From: Butyrivibrio sp. INlla14
GTDB lineage: Bacteria > Bacillota > Clostridia > Lachnospirales > Lachnospiraceae
NCBI RefSeq assembly: GCF_900102515.1
Contig: NZ_FMVS01000013.1
Coordinates: 59,602 to 123,601 of the forward strand
Length of the DNA stretch: 64,000 bases
Direction of reading: 5' to 3'
Shown here: piece by piece, positions 35,953 through 45,484 of the stretch
Numbering within the stretch: the first letter of the stretch is position 1
How the letters are laid out: every line of letters begins with the position of its first letter
The notes under the pieces: model-generated
The model's database searches: none
The model's input: the letters and a program-made list of their open reading frames with translations, nothing else
What the model was told of the DNA's origin: nothing
Translations under genes and position numbers: made by a program

Positions 35953-36173
35953 GTGGATAATTCTTTCTGCAAAATTAATTCTTTAACTCAAATATTTATC
36001 TTTATAGTGCACATGAAATGCACAGGAATAGCCCCTTTGAACTAAGTAGCAATTAATGAACATAACTTGGTCGAAAATAGTAGGAGAATTGCGCAAAATC
36101 ATATTGTAAATAAAAAATCATGGGATTAGAATCAAGATAGTAGAGCATTTTATTACTAGGTAGGGGAAATATT

Positions 36174-37958
36174 ATGGGAAAGAGAGACAAAAAGTGGAAG
36201 TATCCCAGGACCAGATTACAATGGCTTTGGGATAACATGGAAGGACACAGATTTATCTATGTCCTGGCAATGCTAGGTACTGTAGTTTACAACATGTTGC
36301 AGCTTACAGTACCTTATTTTTCTGGAAAGATTGTGGATAACTTTCTGACTGGAGAGAATGCAAGTCAGAATCTGACGGAGCATCCTGATCTTTTTATTCA
36401 GAACCTGGCACTTATGGTGGGACTTACAATCTTTAGATGCATCATTGTGTATGTAGATTGTATGGCCTATGAGTATGTGTCTCAGGCAGTACTTTTCAGA
36501 GTACGTAATTACCTTTATGACAAGATCCAGAGACAGGACATGAAGTTCTATAGTACCTATAGAACTGGTGACCTTATGACCAGAGTAACAGGTGACCTTG
36601 ATGCTGTAAGACACATGGTAGCCTGGGTTGTGAGAATGGTCATGGAGGCTGTTGCCCTTGTTTCATTTACATCGATTTACTTTATCATCATGGATTGGAA
36701 ATTGGCCTTCAATCTTTTAATTGTTGCGCCACTTATTTTCTTTATCATCTATGTGTTCAAGCTCCTGGTTGCGCCAATGCATGCACTTCTTCGTGAGAAG
36801 CTTGCCAATATGAATACAATAGCTCAGGAAAATATTGCAGGAAACAGAGTGGTCAAGGCATTTGCAAGAGAAGACCATGAAATTGAAAAGTTTGATGACT
36901 GCAATACAGACTATAGAGATACTAACAAAAAGACTGCTGGAGTATGGCTTAGATTCTTCCCATTTGTGGAGACTCTTGCAAACCTTTTGTCAGTCATACT
37001 TCTCCTTGTTGGCGGTACTTTCCTTATAAGAGGAGATATGTCCATGGGTGAATATGTTGCATTCTCAGGACTTATCTGGGCAATAGCAAACCCTATGAGA
37101 CAGCTTGGTAACGTAATGAACGAGTTCCAGAGATTTTCTGCTGCTTCTGCCAAGGTCATGGAAATCTACTATTCTGAGCCTGAAATTGTAGATGCAAAAG
37201 ATGCAGTTGATAAGCCAGACAGATTTAAGGGTGAAGTAGAGTTTAAAGATGTTTCTTTCCAGTATGCAGATGCCAAACTTCCCGTGCTTGAGCATATCTC
37301 TTTTACTGCCAAACCAGGGCAGACAATTGCCATCATGGGTGAGACAGGTTGTGGAAAAACTTCACTTATCCACCTTATTCCAAGGTTCTATGAGCCTACA
37401 GAGGGTGAAATCCTTGTGGATGGAGTCAATATCAATAAGCTGAAATTAAACCAGCTTCGAAAGAACATAGGACTTGCAACACAGGACGTGCTTCTTTACT
37501 CAGATACAATTGATGGCAACATAGCTTACGGAGACAGCAATATCAGTAAGGATGAGGTTGTTCGCTTTGCTAAATACTCAGCAGCGTCTGACTTTATTGC
37601 CAAGATGCCTGAGGGCTATGAGACTATAGTCGGAGAAAGAGGAGTAGGCCTTTCTGGTGGTCAGAAACAGAGGATTTCTCTTGCAAGAGCACTTGCAGTA
37701 AGGCCATCAATCCTTATCCTTGATGATACAACCTCAGCTGTTGACCTTGAAACGGAAAAAGAGATTCAGGAAAGCCTAAGACACCTTGACTTCCCATGCA
37801 CTAAGATCATTATCGCCCAGAGAATATCTACTACCAAGGACGCAGATCAAATCCTTATCATGCAGCATGGCGAGATCACAGAGAGAGGAACCCACGAGGA
37901 ACTCATAAAGAAGGGCGGCTATTACGCTGAACTTGTTAAACTCCAGGCGGGCGCCTGA
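36174..37958 (+). CDS. ABC exporter subunit A (heterodimeric, MdlA/LmrC-type)
   Basis: A 594-residue half-transporter with a six-helix membrane domain (residues 20-320) and a C-terminal ATPase. Walker A is MGETGCGKTS, the signature is the canonical LSGGQKQ, and Walker B is ILILDDTTSAVD. The residue after the Walker B Asp is Asp rather than the catalytic Glu. The switch His is replaced (IIAQRIS, Gln in place of His). So its own catalytic carboxylate is degenerate while its signature is intact. It pairs with the next gene, 15 nt downstream. The substrate is unknown. Confidence 0.93.
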   Translation: MGKRDKKWKYPRTRLQWLWDNMEGHRFIYVLAMLGTVVYNMLQLTVPYFSGKIVDNFLTGENASQNLTEHPDLFIQNLALMVGLTIFRCIIVYVDCMAYEYVSQAVLFRVRNYLYDKIQRQDMKFYSTYRTGDLMTRVTGDLDAVRHMVAWVVRMVMEAVALVSFTSIYFIIMDWKLAFNLLIVAPLIFFIIYVFKLLVAPMHALLREKLANMNTIAQENIAGNRVVKAFAREDHEIEKFDDCNTDYRDTNKKTAGVWLRFFPFVETLANLLSVILLLVGGTFLIRGDMSMGEYVAFSGLIWAIANPMRQLGNVMNEFQRFSAASAKVMEIYYSEPEIVDAKDAVDKPDRFKGEVEFKDVSFQYADAKLPVLEHISFTAKPGQTIAIMGETGCGKTSLIHLIPRFYEPTEGEILVDGVNINKLKLNQLRKNIGLATQDVLLYSDTIDGNIAYGDSNISKDEVVRFAKYSAASDFIAKMPEGYETIVGERGVGLSGGQKQRISLARALAVRPSILILDDTTSAVDLETEKEIQESLRHLDFPCTKIIIAQRISTTKDADQILIMQHGEITERGTHEELIKKGGYYAELVKLQAGA

Positions 37959-37972
37959 AAGGAGGAGAAAAA

Positions 37973-39760
37973 ATGGCTAGAAGAAATACATATAAAGAAG
38001 ACGAAATCTTAGAAGAGCCTTTTGATATACGACACCTTTTAAGGGCCTGGGTGTATATTAGAAAACATGCTGGCAAGATGGTTCTTGCACTTATTCTGTC
38101 AGCACTTGGCGGAGCGGCAGCTCTTGTGAGCCCTATGATTGTTCAAAAGGCTCTGGACGTTGCTGTCCCTAATGGGGATATGGCAATGCTGTACAGACTT
38201 GTGGTTTATGTAGCTGCATTTTTTGTAGTGAGCGTTATCTTTACTACAATTCGTTCCTACATCATGATCAATGTCAGTCAGGATATAATCTATCAGATAA
38301 GGGCAGATCTTTTTAAACATCTTCAGAAGCTCCCTTTTCAGTATTATGATGACAGACCTCAGGGAAAAATCCTGGTAAGAGTAGTTAACTATGTAAACTC
38401 AGTGTCAGATATGTTAAGTAACGGTCTTATAAACGTTATCCTTGAGATCATCAACCTGATCTTCATTGTGGTGTTTATGTTTGCAGTTGATGTGAAACTG
38501 AGCCTTGTTGTTATGGCAGGTGTACCATTTCTTATGGTCTTCATGTTCTGGATAAAGAATAAGCAGAGAAAGGCCTGGCAGGCAGTTTCCAACAAGAACT
38601 CAAACCTTAATGCTTACCTTCAGGAAAATATAGTAGGAGCAAGGATCACACAGATCTTTGCAAGAGAAGAAGAAAATGCTGAGATTTTTAAGACCCTTTC
38701 AGGTAACTGCAGAAAGACCTGGATGACAGCTGTTGGCTACAGTACACTTGTGTGGCCTGGAATCGACACTATATCAGTTCTGGTCCGTGCTTCAATCTTC
38801 CTCTTTGGACTCCTTATCTTTTCACAGGGAAGCGAGACTCTTGGTACTATTGTGGCTATATCCAGCTATGCATCAAGGTTCTGGCAGCCTATCATGAACC
38901 TTGGCAATATCTTTAATGGCTTTATCAACAATATGGCTTATCTTGAGAGAATTTTTGAGACTATGGATGAGCCTGTAACTGTAGATGATGCTCCTGATGC
39001 TGTGGAGATGGAGAAGGTTAAGGGCGAGGTTACCTTTGAAAACGTATCCTTCTCCTATGAAAAGGGAAAAGAAATACTCCATAACGTATCCTTTAGTGTT
39101 AAGCCAGGAGAGAGTGTTGCTCTCGTAGGACCAACTGGTGCCGGAAAGAGTACTATTGTCAGCCTTATTTCAAGATTTTATAACGTGGATAGCGGAAGAA
39201 TCCTGATCGATGGCCAGGATATTTCAAAGGTTACTCTTAAGTCTCTTCGTTCTCAGATGGGAATCATGCTTCAGGACAGCTTTATCTTCTCAGGAACGAT
39301 TGAGGATAATATAAGATACGGCAAGCTTGATGCCACAGAAGCAGAGATCAGGAGAGCCAGCAAGACTGTTTGTGCCCATCCTTTCATTAAGGGCATGCGT
39401 GACGGCTATAGAACAGAGGTAAAAGAAAGAGGTGCGCTTCTTTCTCAGGGACAAAAGCAGCTTATCTCTTTTGCCAGAACTCTTTTATCAGATCCTGCAA
39501 TTCTGGTTCTTGATGAAGCAACCTCAAGTATCGATGTACAGACTGAAAAAGCCCTTCAGCAGGGCCTTGATGCAATGCTTGCTGGAAGAACAAGCTTTAT
39601 CATTGCTCACAGGTTATCCACAATCACAAGATGTGACAAGATCATGTACATAAACGAGGGTGGCATAACTGAGTGTGGAAGCCATGAAGAGCTTATGGCC
39701 AAGAAGGGAGATTACTATCATCTGTATACTGCACAGATGGAAGGCCTTGAAGTTAGCTAA
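37973..39760 (+). CDS. ABC exporter subunit B (heterodimeric, MdlB/LmrD-type)
   Basis: A 595-residue half-transporter with an N-terminal six-helix domain and a C-terminal ATPase. Walker A is GPTGAGKST, Walker B is LVLDEATSSID with the catalytic Glu intact, and the switch is FIIAHRLST with His. The signature motif is LSQGQKQ, not LSGGQ. In a heterodimer this gives one competent ATP site (this Walker B plus subunit A's signature) and one degenerate site, the known pattern of TM287/288-type exporters. It has AAAGGAGGAG before the start. Confidence 0.93.
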   Translation: MARRNTYKEDEILEEPFDIRHLLRAWVYIRKHAGKMVLALILSALGGAAALVSPMIVQKALDVAVPNGDMAMLYRLVVYVAAFFVVSVIFTTIRSYIMINVSQDIIYQIRADLFKHLQKLPFQYYDDRPQGKILVRVVNYVNSVSDMLSNGLINVILEIINLIFIVVFMFAVDVKLSLVVMAGVPFLMVFMFWIKNKQRKAWQAVSNKNSNLNAYLQENIVGARITQIFAREEENAEIFKTLSGNCRKTWMTAVGYSTLVWPGIDTISVLVRASIFLFGLLIFSQGSETLGTIVAISSYASRFWQPIMNLGNIFNGFINNMAYLERIFETMDEPVTVDDAPDAVEMEKVKGEVTFENVSFSYEKGKEILHNVSFSVKPGESVALVGPTGAGKSTIVSLISRFYNVDSGRILIDGQDISKVTLKSLRSQMGIMLQDSFIFSGTIEDNIRYGKLDATEAEIRRASKTVCAHPFIKGMRDGYRTEVKERGALLSQGQKQLISFARTLLSDPAILVLDEATSSIDVQTEKALQQGLDAMLAGRTSFIIAHRLSTITRCDKIMYINEGGITECGSHEELMAKKGDYYHLYTAQMEGLEVS

Positions 39761-39868
39761 AACATTGCATACAACGGAAACTAGGATATATAATTACAGT
39801 TTCCACATTTTTGGTTGAAATTTTGTTGATAAATCAACAAGAATACACAAAGAGTTCACACTTTTTTC

Positions 39869-39897
39869 TTGTGATTTTTGACGAAAAAAGATAATAT
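39869..39897 (+). promoter_or_regulatory. Promoter of the PilZ gene, leaderless configuration
   Basis: TTGTGA, a 17-bp spacer and TAATAT (39892-39897). Only 6 nt separate the -10 from the ATG at 39904, and no Shine-Dalgarno site is present. An upstream weak hairpin (GGAAACT/AGTTTCC, about 39777-39810) may end the ABC transcript. Confidence 0.6.
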
Positions 39898-39903
39898 ACC
39901 GGT

Positions 39904-40563
39904 ATGAAAATATACGACATACCGCAGGCAACAAAAATAACCATCAATTTGGTTCATAACAATCAGAACAAGACTGTTGATGCAACTGTTCTTACCCGTT
40001 ACGGTGACGGAATTTTGATCACACCAGTCATGGTGGATGGTCGCCTTATAGATATTTGTTCTAATGCTCATTTCGAATATGTGGAAACAATTTGTGGGGT
40101 TAAGCATGTATTCCAGGCTGATACTATCAGCAGGGTTGATTTTGCAGGGACAGATTTCCATGTGATAACAGGAAAGGAAATCTTACTTGGAAACCATCAG
40201 CGAAAGGCAGAGCGTTACAGTGTTCAGCTTATGGGCAATGCTGTGATAAACAAGACAAGACATATAAGCGTAGTGCTTCACGATATCTCTCTTCGTGGTT
40301 TTTCACTTATGGTCGGTAAGAATACAGGCTTTAATGTAGGCGATAAGGTCAAGCTTGAATTTATGAAAAATGAGCTCAGCCCCAAGCTTGTATTAAATGG
40401 CGTAATAGTCAGAAAGTTTAGCATAAGCGGCTACAATGCCATTGGCTGCGAGATTGAGAATATTAACCCAAGAGTCCTGGGCTTTATAATGGAAAAGAAG
40501 GCTGAAAAGCTTAAATTTTCTAAAACATCAGCCAAGGGAAGCGGAGCAGTTAACTTCGCATAA
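39904..40563 (+). CDS. PilZ-domain c-di-GMP receptor (YcgR-like)
   Basis: A 219-residue cytoplasmic protein. Residues 1-95 match a YcgR-N/flagellar-brake type beta domain (KITINLVHNNQNKTVDATVL). The PilZ domain starts near residue 98 with the c-di-GMP-binding arginine motif RKAER (RxxxR). It is completed by DISLRG (DxSxxG) about 27 residues later. Such proteins slow or alter flagellar movement when c-di-GMP rises. The mRNA appears leaderless, since the -10 box ends 6 nt before the ATG. A strong bidirectional terminator follows. The C-terminal tail of about 25 residues is basic and probably unstructured. Confidence 0.9.
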   Translation: MKIYDIPQATKITINLVHNNQNKTVDATVLTRYGDGILITPVMVDGRLIDICSNAHFEYVETICGVKHVFQADTISRVDFAGTDFHVITGKEILLGNHQRKAERYSVQLMGNAVINKTRHISVVLHDISLRGFSLMVGKNTGFNVGDKVKLEFMKNELSPKLVLNGVIVRKFSISGYNAIGCEIENINPRVLGFIMEKKAEKLKFSKTSAKGSGAVNFA

Positions 40564-40573
40564 AAAGAAAAAA

Positions 40574-40624
40574 TAAAGAGCTTTCACTTTGAATCATATC
40601 AATCAAAGTGAAGGCTCTTTTTAT
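40574..40624. terminator. Bidirectional terminator between pilZ and glmS
   Basis: AAAGAGC and GCTCTTT enclose TCACTTTGA and TCAAAGTGA. T tracts lie on both strands, so it serves both convergent genes. Confidence 0.92.
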
Positions 40625-40633
40625 TGCGTTATA

Positions 40634-42457
40634 TTATTCTACTGTTACAACCTTGGCAAGGTTACGTGGCTTATCTACATCGTAGCCCTTGGCAAAGGAT
40701 GTGTAATATGCGATCAGCTGCATTACTACTGCTGCAGGGAATGTCATGAACAGATCATCCATTTCAGGAAGGATAAATGTATCTTCCTCAGGAATGTTCA
40801 TATCCTTGTAAAGTGATTCCCTTGTTATTAGTAGAACGCTTGCTCCACGAGACTGTACCTCGCGGATGTTTGAATATTCCTTGGAGGCAAGTGCTGTCTG
40901 AGTTACAAGAGCAACTACAGGAATTCCGTCAGTAATAAGAGCGATAGTACCATGCTTTAACTCGCCGGAAGCATAAGCCTCTGAGTGAATGTAGGAAATC
41001 TCTTTAAGCTTAAGTGATCCCTCAAGAAGAAGTGAGTAGTCAAGTCCACGGCCAATCATAAATGCCTGATCGTGAGAGAGGAACTTGTTGGTCATCTTCT
41101 GAACGATAGACTTCTTCTCAAGAATCTGGCTGATGATTTCAGGAACTCGTGTGAGCTCGTCAAGGTAGTGGCTTACTTCTTCTGTTGAAAGAAGACCGTT
41201 AAGTCTTGCTGCATGTATAGCAAGAAGATAGAACACTGACGCCTGGCTTGTGAAAGCCTTGGTGCTGGCTACGGCAATTTCAGGGCCTGCATGTGTATAA
41301 ATGCAATAATCACTGTTATCGGCAATTGTAGAGCCCTTTACATTTACAATAGAAAGAACCTTGGCGCCCTTCTTCTTGGCAAACTTGATAGCTTCAAGTG
41401 TATCAATTGTCTCACCTGACTGTGAAACTGCGATCACAAGAGTGCCTGGCTTGATAACAGGGTTAGTATAAGTAAACTCAGAAGCTATTGCTACATCTGT
41501 GTGGATGTTTGCAAGAGTGTGGAAGAGCTGCTGTCCGATAAGTCCGGCATGCATAGCTGTTCCGCAGGCAATAACTACGATGTTCTGATTTTCTCTAAAG
41601 AGTGAATCAGGGATTCCCTCCTCTGCAAAGGATGTCTTACCATTTACAATATGAGGTGAAACAGTGTCCTTAATAGCGTCTGGCTGTTCGTGAATTTCTT
41701 TTTCCATATAGAAAGGATATCCACCCTTGCCACCGCGGCTTGTATCCCAGTCGATTGTCATAAGCTGAAGCGGTACTTCATGCTTCTTCTCGTCGTGAAC
41801 AAGGATTCCCTTGGATGAAAGGCATGCAATATGATACTCAGGAAGAAATGCGTATTCCTTGGCATGCACACCAAGAGCAGCTACGTCAGATGCAAGAAGT
41901 GCACCGTGATCTGTCATGGCAACAACGATTGGGCTTACATTACGTACAGCGTAAATTTTGCCAGGCTGATCTGAAAAGAGAATAGCAAAAGCGAAAGTTC
42001 CCTTAAGTACGTTTACTGTCTCCTTGATAGCCTTTTCTGGGTCACCATCATAAAAGTGATCAAGAATAGAAGCAGCAACCTCAGTATCTGTCTCTGAAAG
42101 AAGCTTGCCCTTAAGATCGTACTCCTTGATAAGTTCCTTGTAGTTCTCGATGATACCGTTGTGTACAAGTGTTACCTTGCCATGATGATGTGGATGAGCA
42201 TTGGCATCGCTTACTCCACCGTGTGTAGCCCAACGTGTATGTCCGATTCCTGCACAGGACTCCTCTGTAACATCCTTGCAGACCTCTCTAAGGTTAGATA
42301 CACGTCCTGCGATCTTTCTTACTATAGGCTCATTCTCGCCCTCTGGAAAAAGAGCTATTCCAGCACTGTCATAGCCTCTGTACTCCAAAAGCTCAAGTGA
42401 ATCCAGAAGGATCTCTTTAGTGCTTCTCTTACCAATATAACCAATTATTCCGCACAT
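40634..42457 (-). CDS. glmS: Glutamine-fructose-6-phosphate aminotransferase (isomerizing)
   Basis: Makes glucosamine 6-phosphate for peptidoglycan and other amino-sugar polymers. The N-terminal glutaminase begins MCGIIGYIG, so Cys2 can act as the nucleophile, and it contains RWATHG and SETDTEV. Two SIS domains follow (IACGTAMHAGLIGQQ, SQSGETIDTLEA, GRGLDYSLLLEGSLKLKEISYIHSEAY). The C-terminus is the typical DVDKPRNLAKVVTVE. The length is 607 residues. I looked for a glmS ribozyme in the 5' region and did not see one. An AGGAGA site precedes the start. Confidence 0.98.
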   Translation of the reverse strand: MCGIIGYIGKRSTKEILLDSLELLEYRGYDSAGIALFPEGENEPIVRKIAGRVSNLREVCKDVTEESCAGIGHTRWATHGGVSDANAHPHHHGKVTLVHNGIIENYKELIKEYDLKGKLLSETDTEVAASILDHFYDGDPEKAIKETVNVLKGTFAFAILFSDQPGKIYAVRNVSPIVVAMTDHGALLASDVAALGVHAKEYAFLPEYHIACLSSKGILVHDEKKHEVPLQLMTIDWDTSRGGKGGYPFYMEKEIHEQPDAIKDTVSPHIVNGKTSFAEEGIPDSLFRENQNIVVIACGTAMHAGLIGQQLFHTLANIHTDVAIASEFTYTNPVIKPGTLVIAVSQSGETIDTLEAIKFAKKKGAKVLSIVNVKGSTIADNSDYCIYTHAGPEIAVASTKAFTSQASVFYLLAIHAARLNGLLSTEEVSHYLDELTRVPEIISQILEKKSIVQKMTNKFLSHDQAFMIGRGLDYSLLLEGSLKLKEISYIHSEAYASGELKHGTIALITDGIPVVALVTQTALASKEYSNIREVQSRGASVLLITRESLYKDMNIPEEDTFILPEMDDLFMTFPAAVVMQLIAYYTSFAKGYDVDKPRNLAKVVTVE

Positions 42458-42635
42458 AATTTCTCCTATCGTTTTGCGTCATTTTGTTCTATATTAATAT
42501 TAATAAGTTTCTGTGATCATTGATCCGTATTTATAGATCCTATGATCCAATTTATTGTACCTGTTTGGCAAGTATTTGAACATGCTCAAAAATAGGCATG
42601 TTATATTATAAGAGGTTGATACTTTTTAGTCAAAT

Positions 42636-42664
42636 TTGACATATTGTTACGTCTAATGTAAAAT
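42636..42664 (+). promoter_or_regulatory. Promoter before the SGNH hydrolase gene
   Basis: TTGACA, 17-bp spacer, TAAAAT, giving a leader of about 84 nt. The palindrome GTCAAATTTGAC overlaps the -35. The minus-strand glmS promoter in this gap is less clear (a TACAAT with a weak -35). Confidence 0.75.
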
Positions 42665-42754
42665 TTGTGAGGTTGAGGGAATAACTTTTATATTTGGCGA
42701 GCTGTTTACTGATTATATTTACTACTTAAGGCTCGTAATGAACATGGTGATATT

Positions 42755-43825
42755 ATGAACATGCACAAAGAAAAAAAGAAAAACCTAATCATACTTTTTG
42801 CATTTGCAGCAATTCTTTCAGCAGCTCTTATCATTGGAATCAAAGGAGACAGGGCTCAGACAGTAGCTACTGCCATTATTAATGATAGAAGTGATCTGAT
42901 GGCCGCAGAGAATGCAGATACTGTAGTATACGAATCTGAGAGCGGAGTGCAGGCTGTTTGCCTTAATGCGGATGGAACAGAAACTGCCTTATCTGATGAC
43001 ATTGAAGAGTCAGCTGGCTTGGAGGATTCAGAGACAACAGTTGTTGAGGCCAAGGAAAATGCAGCAGAGCTTTCACTTACAGCTTTTACCGTAACAGAGT
43101 ATGAGACTGTAGCCAAGATGTTTGCAAGCGATACTGTAAATGTTCGTTCAGGAGCAGGTACAGACTATGACAAGCTTGGTAAGGTGACCTGGGGAACTGA
43201 GATTTCAGTTACCGGAGTGACCGACAATGGTTGGTTTGAAGTTCTTTATAATGACCTTATTGGATATATTAGAGGCGATTATATGGTAAGCGAGATGCCA
43301 GGAGTTCCATTCCTTTTTGTTGGAGATTCCAGGACTGTACAGCTTCAGAACGCAGTTGGATCAACTGACAAGGCCTATATTGCCAAGATTGGTGAGGGAT
43401 ATAGCTATTTCAAGAATACAGCTCTTCCTGCTATTCCTGAGTATGCAGGCCAGGGAACAGTCATGATCATTAACTTTGGAGTCAATGACCTTGCCAATGC
43501 TAATAAGTATATCAAACTTGTTAATTCAAACATTGGTGCCTGGACAAGTGCTGGAATTACTGTTTACTATGCTTCTGTTACTCCTGTTGGAGCAGGCTGC
43601 GCAAGTGTATCCAATGCCCAGATTGAGAGCTTTAATAATAAGCTCAAGGAAGGTCTTGATCCAAGGGTACAGTGGATTGACAGTTACTCATATCTTTCAC
43701 AGGCTGGATTTAGCTCTTCAGATGGTCTTCACTATAGTAAGGATACTTACAAGAATCTGTATGCTTATTATGTTTCTGTGATACAGCAGAATCAGGACAA
43801 CATGGTTGCAAGCAGCGCTCAGTAA
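42755..43825 (+). CDS. Exported SGNH-hydrolase-like protein with an SH3 domain
   Basis: The 356-residue protein has an N-terminal membrane segment (LIILFAFAAILSAALIIGI) and an acidic linker. A bacterial SH3 domain follows (about 120-185, VNVRSGAGTDYDKLGKVTWG). The catalytic region is SGNH-like: block I FVGDSRT supplies the Ser, NFGVND supplies the block III Asn, and DGLHYS carries the Asp-x-x-His. It is probably an esterase or deacetylase acting on wall or surface polymers. The SH3 domain likely binds the wall. Two ATGs (42755, 42761) are possible starts. A hairpin terminator follows. Confidence 0.82.
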   Translation: MNMHKEKKKNLIILFAFAAILSAALIIGIKGDRAQTVATAIINDRSDLMAAENADTVVYESESGVQAVCLNADGTETALSDDIEESAGLEDSETTVVEAKENAAELSLTAFTVTEYETVAKMFASDTVNVRSGAGTDYDKLGKVTWGTEISVTGVTDNGWFEVLYNDLIGYIRGDYMVSEMPGVPFLFVGDSRTVQLQNAVGSTDKAYIAKIGEGYSYFKNTALPAIPEYAGQGTVMIINFGVNDLANANKYIKLVNSNIGAWTSAGITVYYASVTPVGAGCASVSNAQIESFNNKLKEGLDPRVQWIDSYSYLSQAGFSSSDGLHYSKDTYKNLYAYYVSVIQQNQDNMVASSAQ

Positions 43826-43916
43826 TAATATAGCTTTAAGTATTTGCACGAAGTAAGCAATGGACCTAGCAGTAAATTCTAAGATATAGTTTAAAAGCGA
43901 TGACTTTATAATTTGC

Positions 43917-43962
43917 ACCCTGGAAGAGAAGATTTTTACAAATTTCTCTTTCAGGGTCTTAT
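43917..43962 (+). terminator. Hairpin terminator after the SGNH gene
   Basis: ACCCTG-G-AAGAGAA pairs with TTCTCTT-T-CAGGGT (14 positions including one G-U). It is followed by a weak CTTATAAATT tail. Confidence 0.65.
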
Positions 43963-44077
43963 AAATTAATGGTATAGTGTCATGTGGCATAAATGTTGCT
44001 GTATTTAGCCCGAGATTATCACGGATGATTTTCTCTTTATGCACATAATAAATAATAAGGAAGAAGTAAGGAAGAAA

Positions 44078-45388
44078 ATGAATATTGTACTTTTGTCCGG
44101 TGGCTCAGGAAAGCGCCTTTGGCCACTTTCAAACGATATCAGATCTAAGCAGTTTATAAAGATCTTTAAAAAGGAAGACGGATCCTATGAATCCATGGTG
44201 CAGAGAGTTTATCGTCAGATAAAGCGCGTGGATCAGGATGCTACAGTAACTATAGCAACTAGTAAGGCCCAGGTTTCATCTATCCACAATCAGCTTGGGG
44301 AAGATGTAGGTATTTCAATCGAGCCATGCAGAAGGGATACTTTCCCTGCAATTGCTCTTGCTACAGCATATCTTGTAGATGTTCAGGGAGTTGATCCTGA
44401 AGAGTCAGTTGTTGTATGTCCTGTAGATCCTTATGTTGAGGATGACTATTTTGACGCTTTAAAGGCCCTTTCACAGCAGGCTGATAAGGGAGAGGCCAAT
44501 CTTGTACTTATGGGAATTGAGCCCACATATCCTTCTGAGAAATATGGTTATATCATCCCTGCTTCCAAGGATGAAGTAAGCAGCGTTTCTACTTTTAAGG
44601 AAAAGCCTTCAATGGAAGTTGCTAAAGAGTACATCAGCCAGGGCGCACTTTGGAACGGTGGTGTTTTTGCCTACAAGCTCAAGTACGTTCTTGATAAGGC
44701 TCATGAACTTATTGATTTTACAAACTATCAGGATTTGTTTGAGAAATATGATACTCTTACCAAGATTTCTTTTGACTATGCAGTAGTAGAAAAAGAGGAC
44801 AAGATCCAGGTTATGCGCTTTAGCGGACAGTGGAAGGATCTTGGAACCTGGAATACTCTTACAGAAGCCATGGAAGAGAGCGTTGTAGGTAAGGGCGTTT
44901 TAAATGAGACCTGTAAGGGTGTACATATTGTAAATGAAATGGATGTTCCTGTACTTGCTATGGGACTTACAGATGTTGTTATATCTGCTTCTCCAGAGGG
45001 AATCCTTGTTTCTGACAAGGAACAGAGCTCATATATCAAGCCATTTGTTGACAGCTTTGAGCAGCAGATCATGTTTGCTGAAAAGAGCTGGGGTAATTTC
45101 AAGGTTATTGATGTTGAGCCTGGTAGCATGACCATTAAGGTTACATTAAATGCCGGTCACTCTATGAACTATCACAGCCATAACCACAGAGATGAGGTTT
45201 GGGTTGTGATTTCAGGAACAGGTAGAACTGTTGTTGAGGGAATAGAAGAGAAGGTAGCTCCTGGGGATGTTATCAAGATGCAGGCTGGATGCAAGCATAC
45301 AGTATTTGCAGATACAGAACTCAAGCTTATTGAGGTTCAGATTGGTGAATCTATCAGCGTAGAGGATAAGGTTAAGTATTCACTTTGA
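44078..45388 (+). CDS. manC: Mannose-1-phosphate guanylyltransferase with cupin domain
   Basis: Makes GDP-mannose for surface polysaccharides. The nucleotidyltransferase signature LLSGGSGKRLWPLSNDIRSKQF is at the N-terminus, followed by CRRDTFPAIALA, FKEKPSMEVAKEYISQGALWNGGVF and KDLGTWNTL. The last 100 residues form a cupin (NYHSHNHRDEVWVVISGTGRTVVEG), as in the type II phosphomannose isomerase/GMP fusion proteins. That part may be an isomerase; the metal-binding His and Glu residues are retained. I place the start at 44078 after AAGGAAG; the frame opens earlier at 44039 without a good site. Confidence 0.92.
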   Translation: MNIVLLSGGSGKRLWPLSNDIRSKQFIKIFKKEDGSYESMVQRVYRQIKRVDQDATVTIATSKAQVSSIHNQLGEDVGISIEPCRRDTFPAIALATAYLVDVQGVDPEESVVVCPVDPYVEDDYFDALKALSQQADKGEANLVLMGIEPTYPSEKYGYIIPASKDEVSSVSTFKEKPSMEVAKEYISQGALWNGGVFAYKLKYVLDKAHELIDFTNYQDLFEKYDTLTKISFDYAVVEKEDKIQVMRFSGQWKDLGTWNTLTEAMEESVVGKGVLNETCKGVHIVNEMDVPVLAMGLTDVVISASPEGILVSDKEQSSYIKPFVDSFEQQIMFAEKSWGNFKVIDVEPGSMTIKVTLNAGHSMNYHSHNHRDEVWVVISGTGRTVVEGIEEKVAPGDVIKMQAGCKHTVFADTELKLIEVQIGESISVEDKVKYSL

Positions 45389-45416
45389 CCCTAACAAATA
45401 TAGTGTCAAGAAATAA

Positions 45417-45446
45417 AAAAAGAGGCTGTCAGCGACAGCCTCTTTT
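45417..45446. terminator. Bidirectional terminator between manC and the sugar ABC genes
   Basis: AGAGGCTGTC, loop AGC, GACAGCCTCT with A and T tracts on the two sides. Confidence 0.93.
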
Positions 45447-45484
45447 CTATATTTGAGATTAACAGGGAACCTTAGCAAGGTTTC

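Noticed and set aside
42458..42600. Possible glmS ribozyme upstream of glmS
   Set aside because: I read the minus-strand leader for the ribozyme core and did not find its conserved pairing or cleavage-site pattern. Only small GATCAT/ATGATC and AACATGC/GCATGTT hairpins are present.
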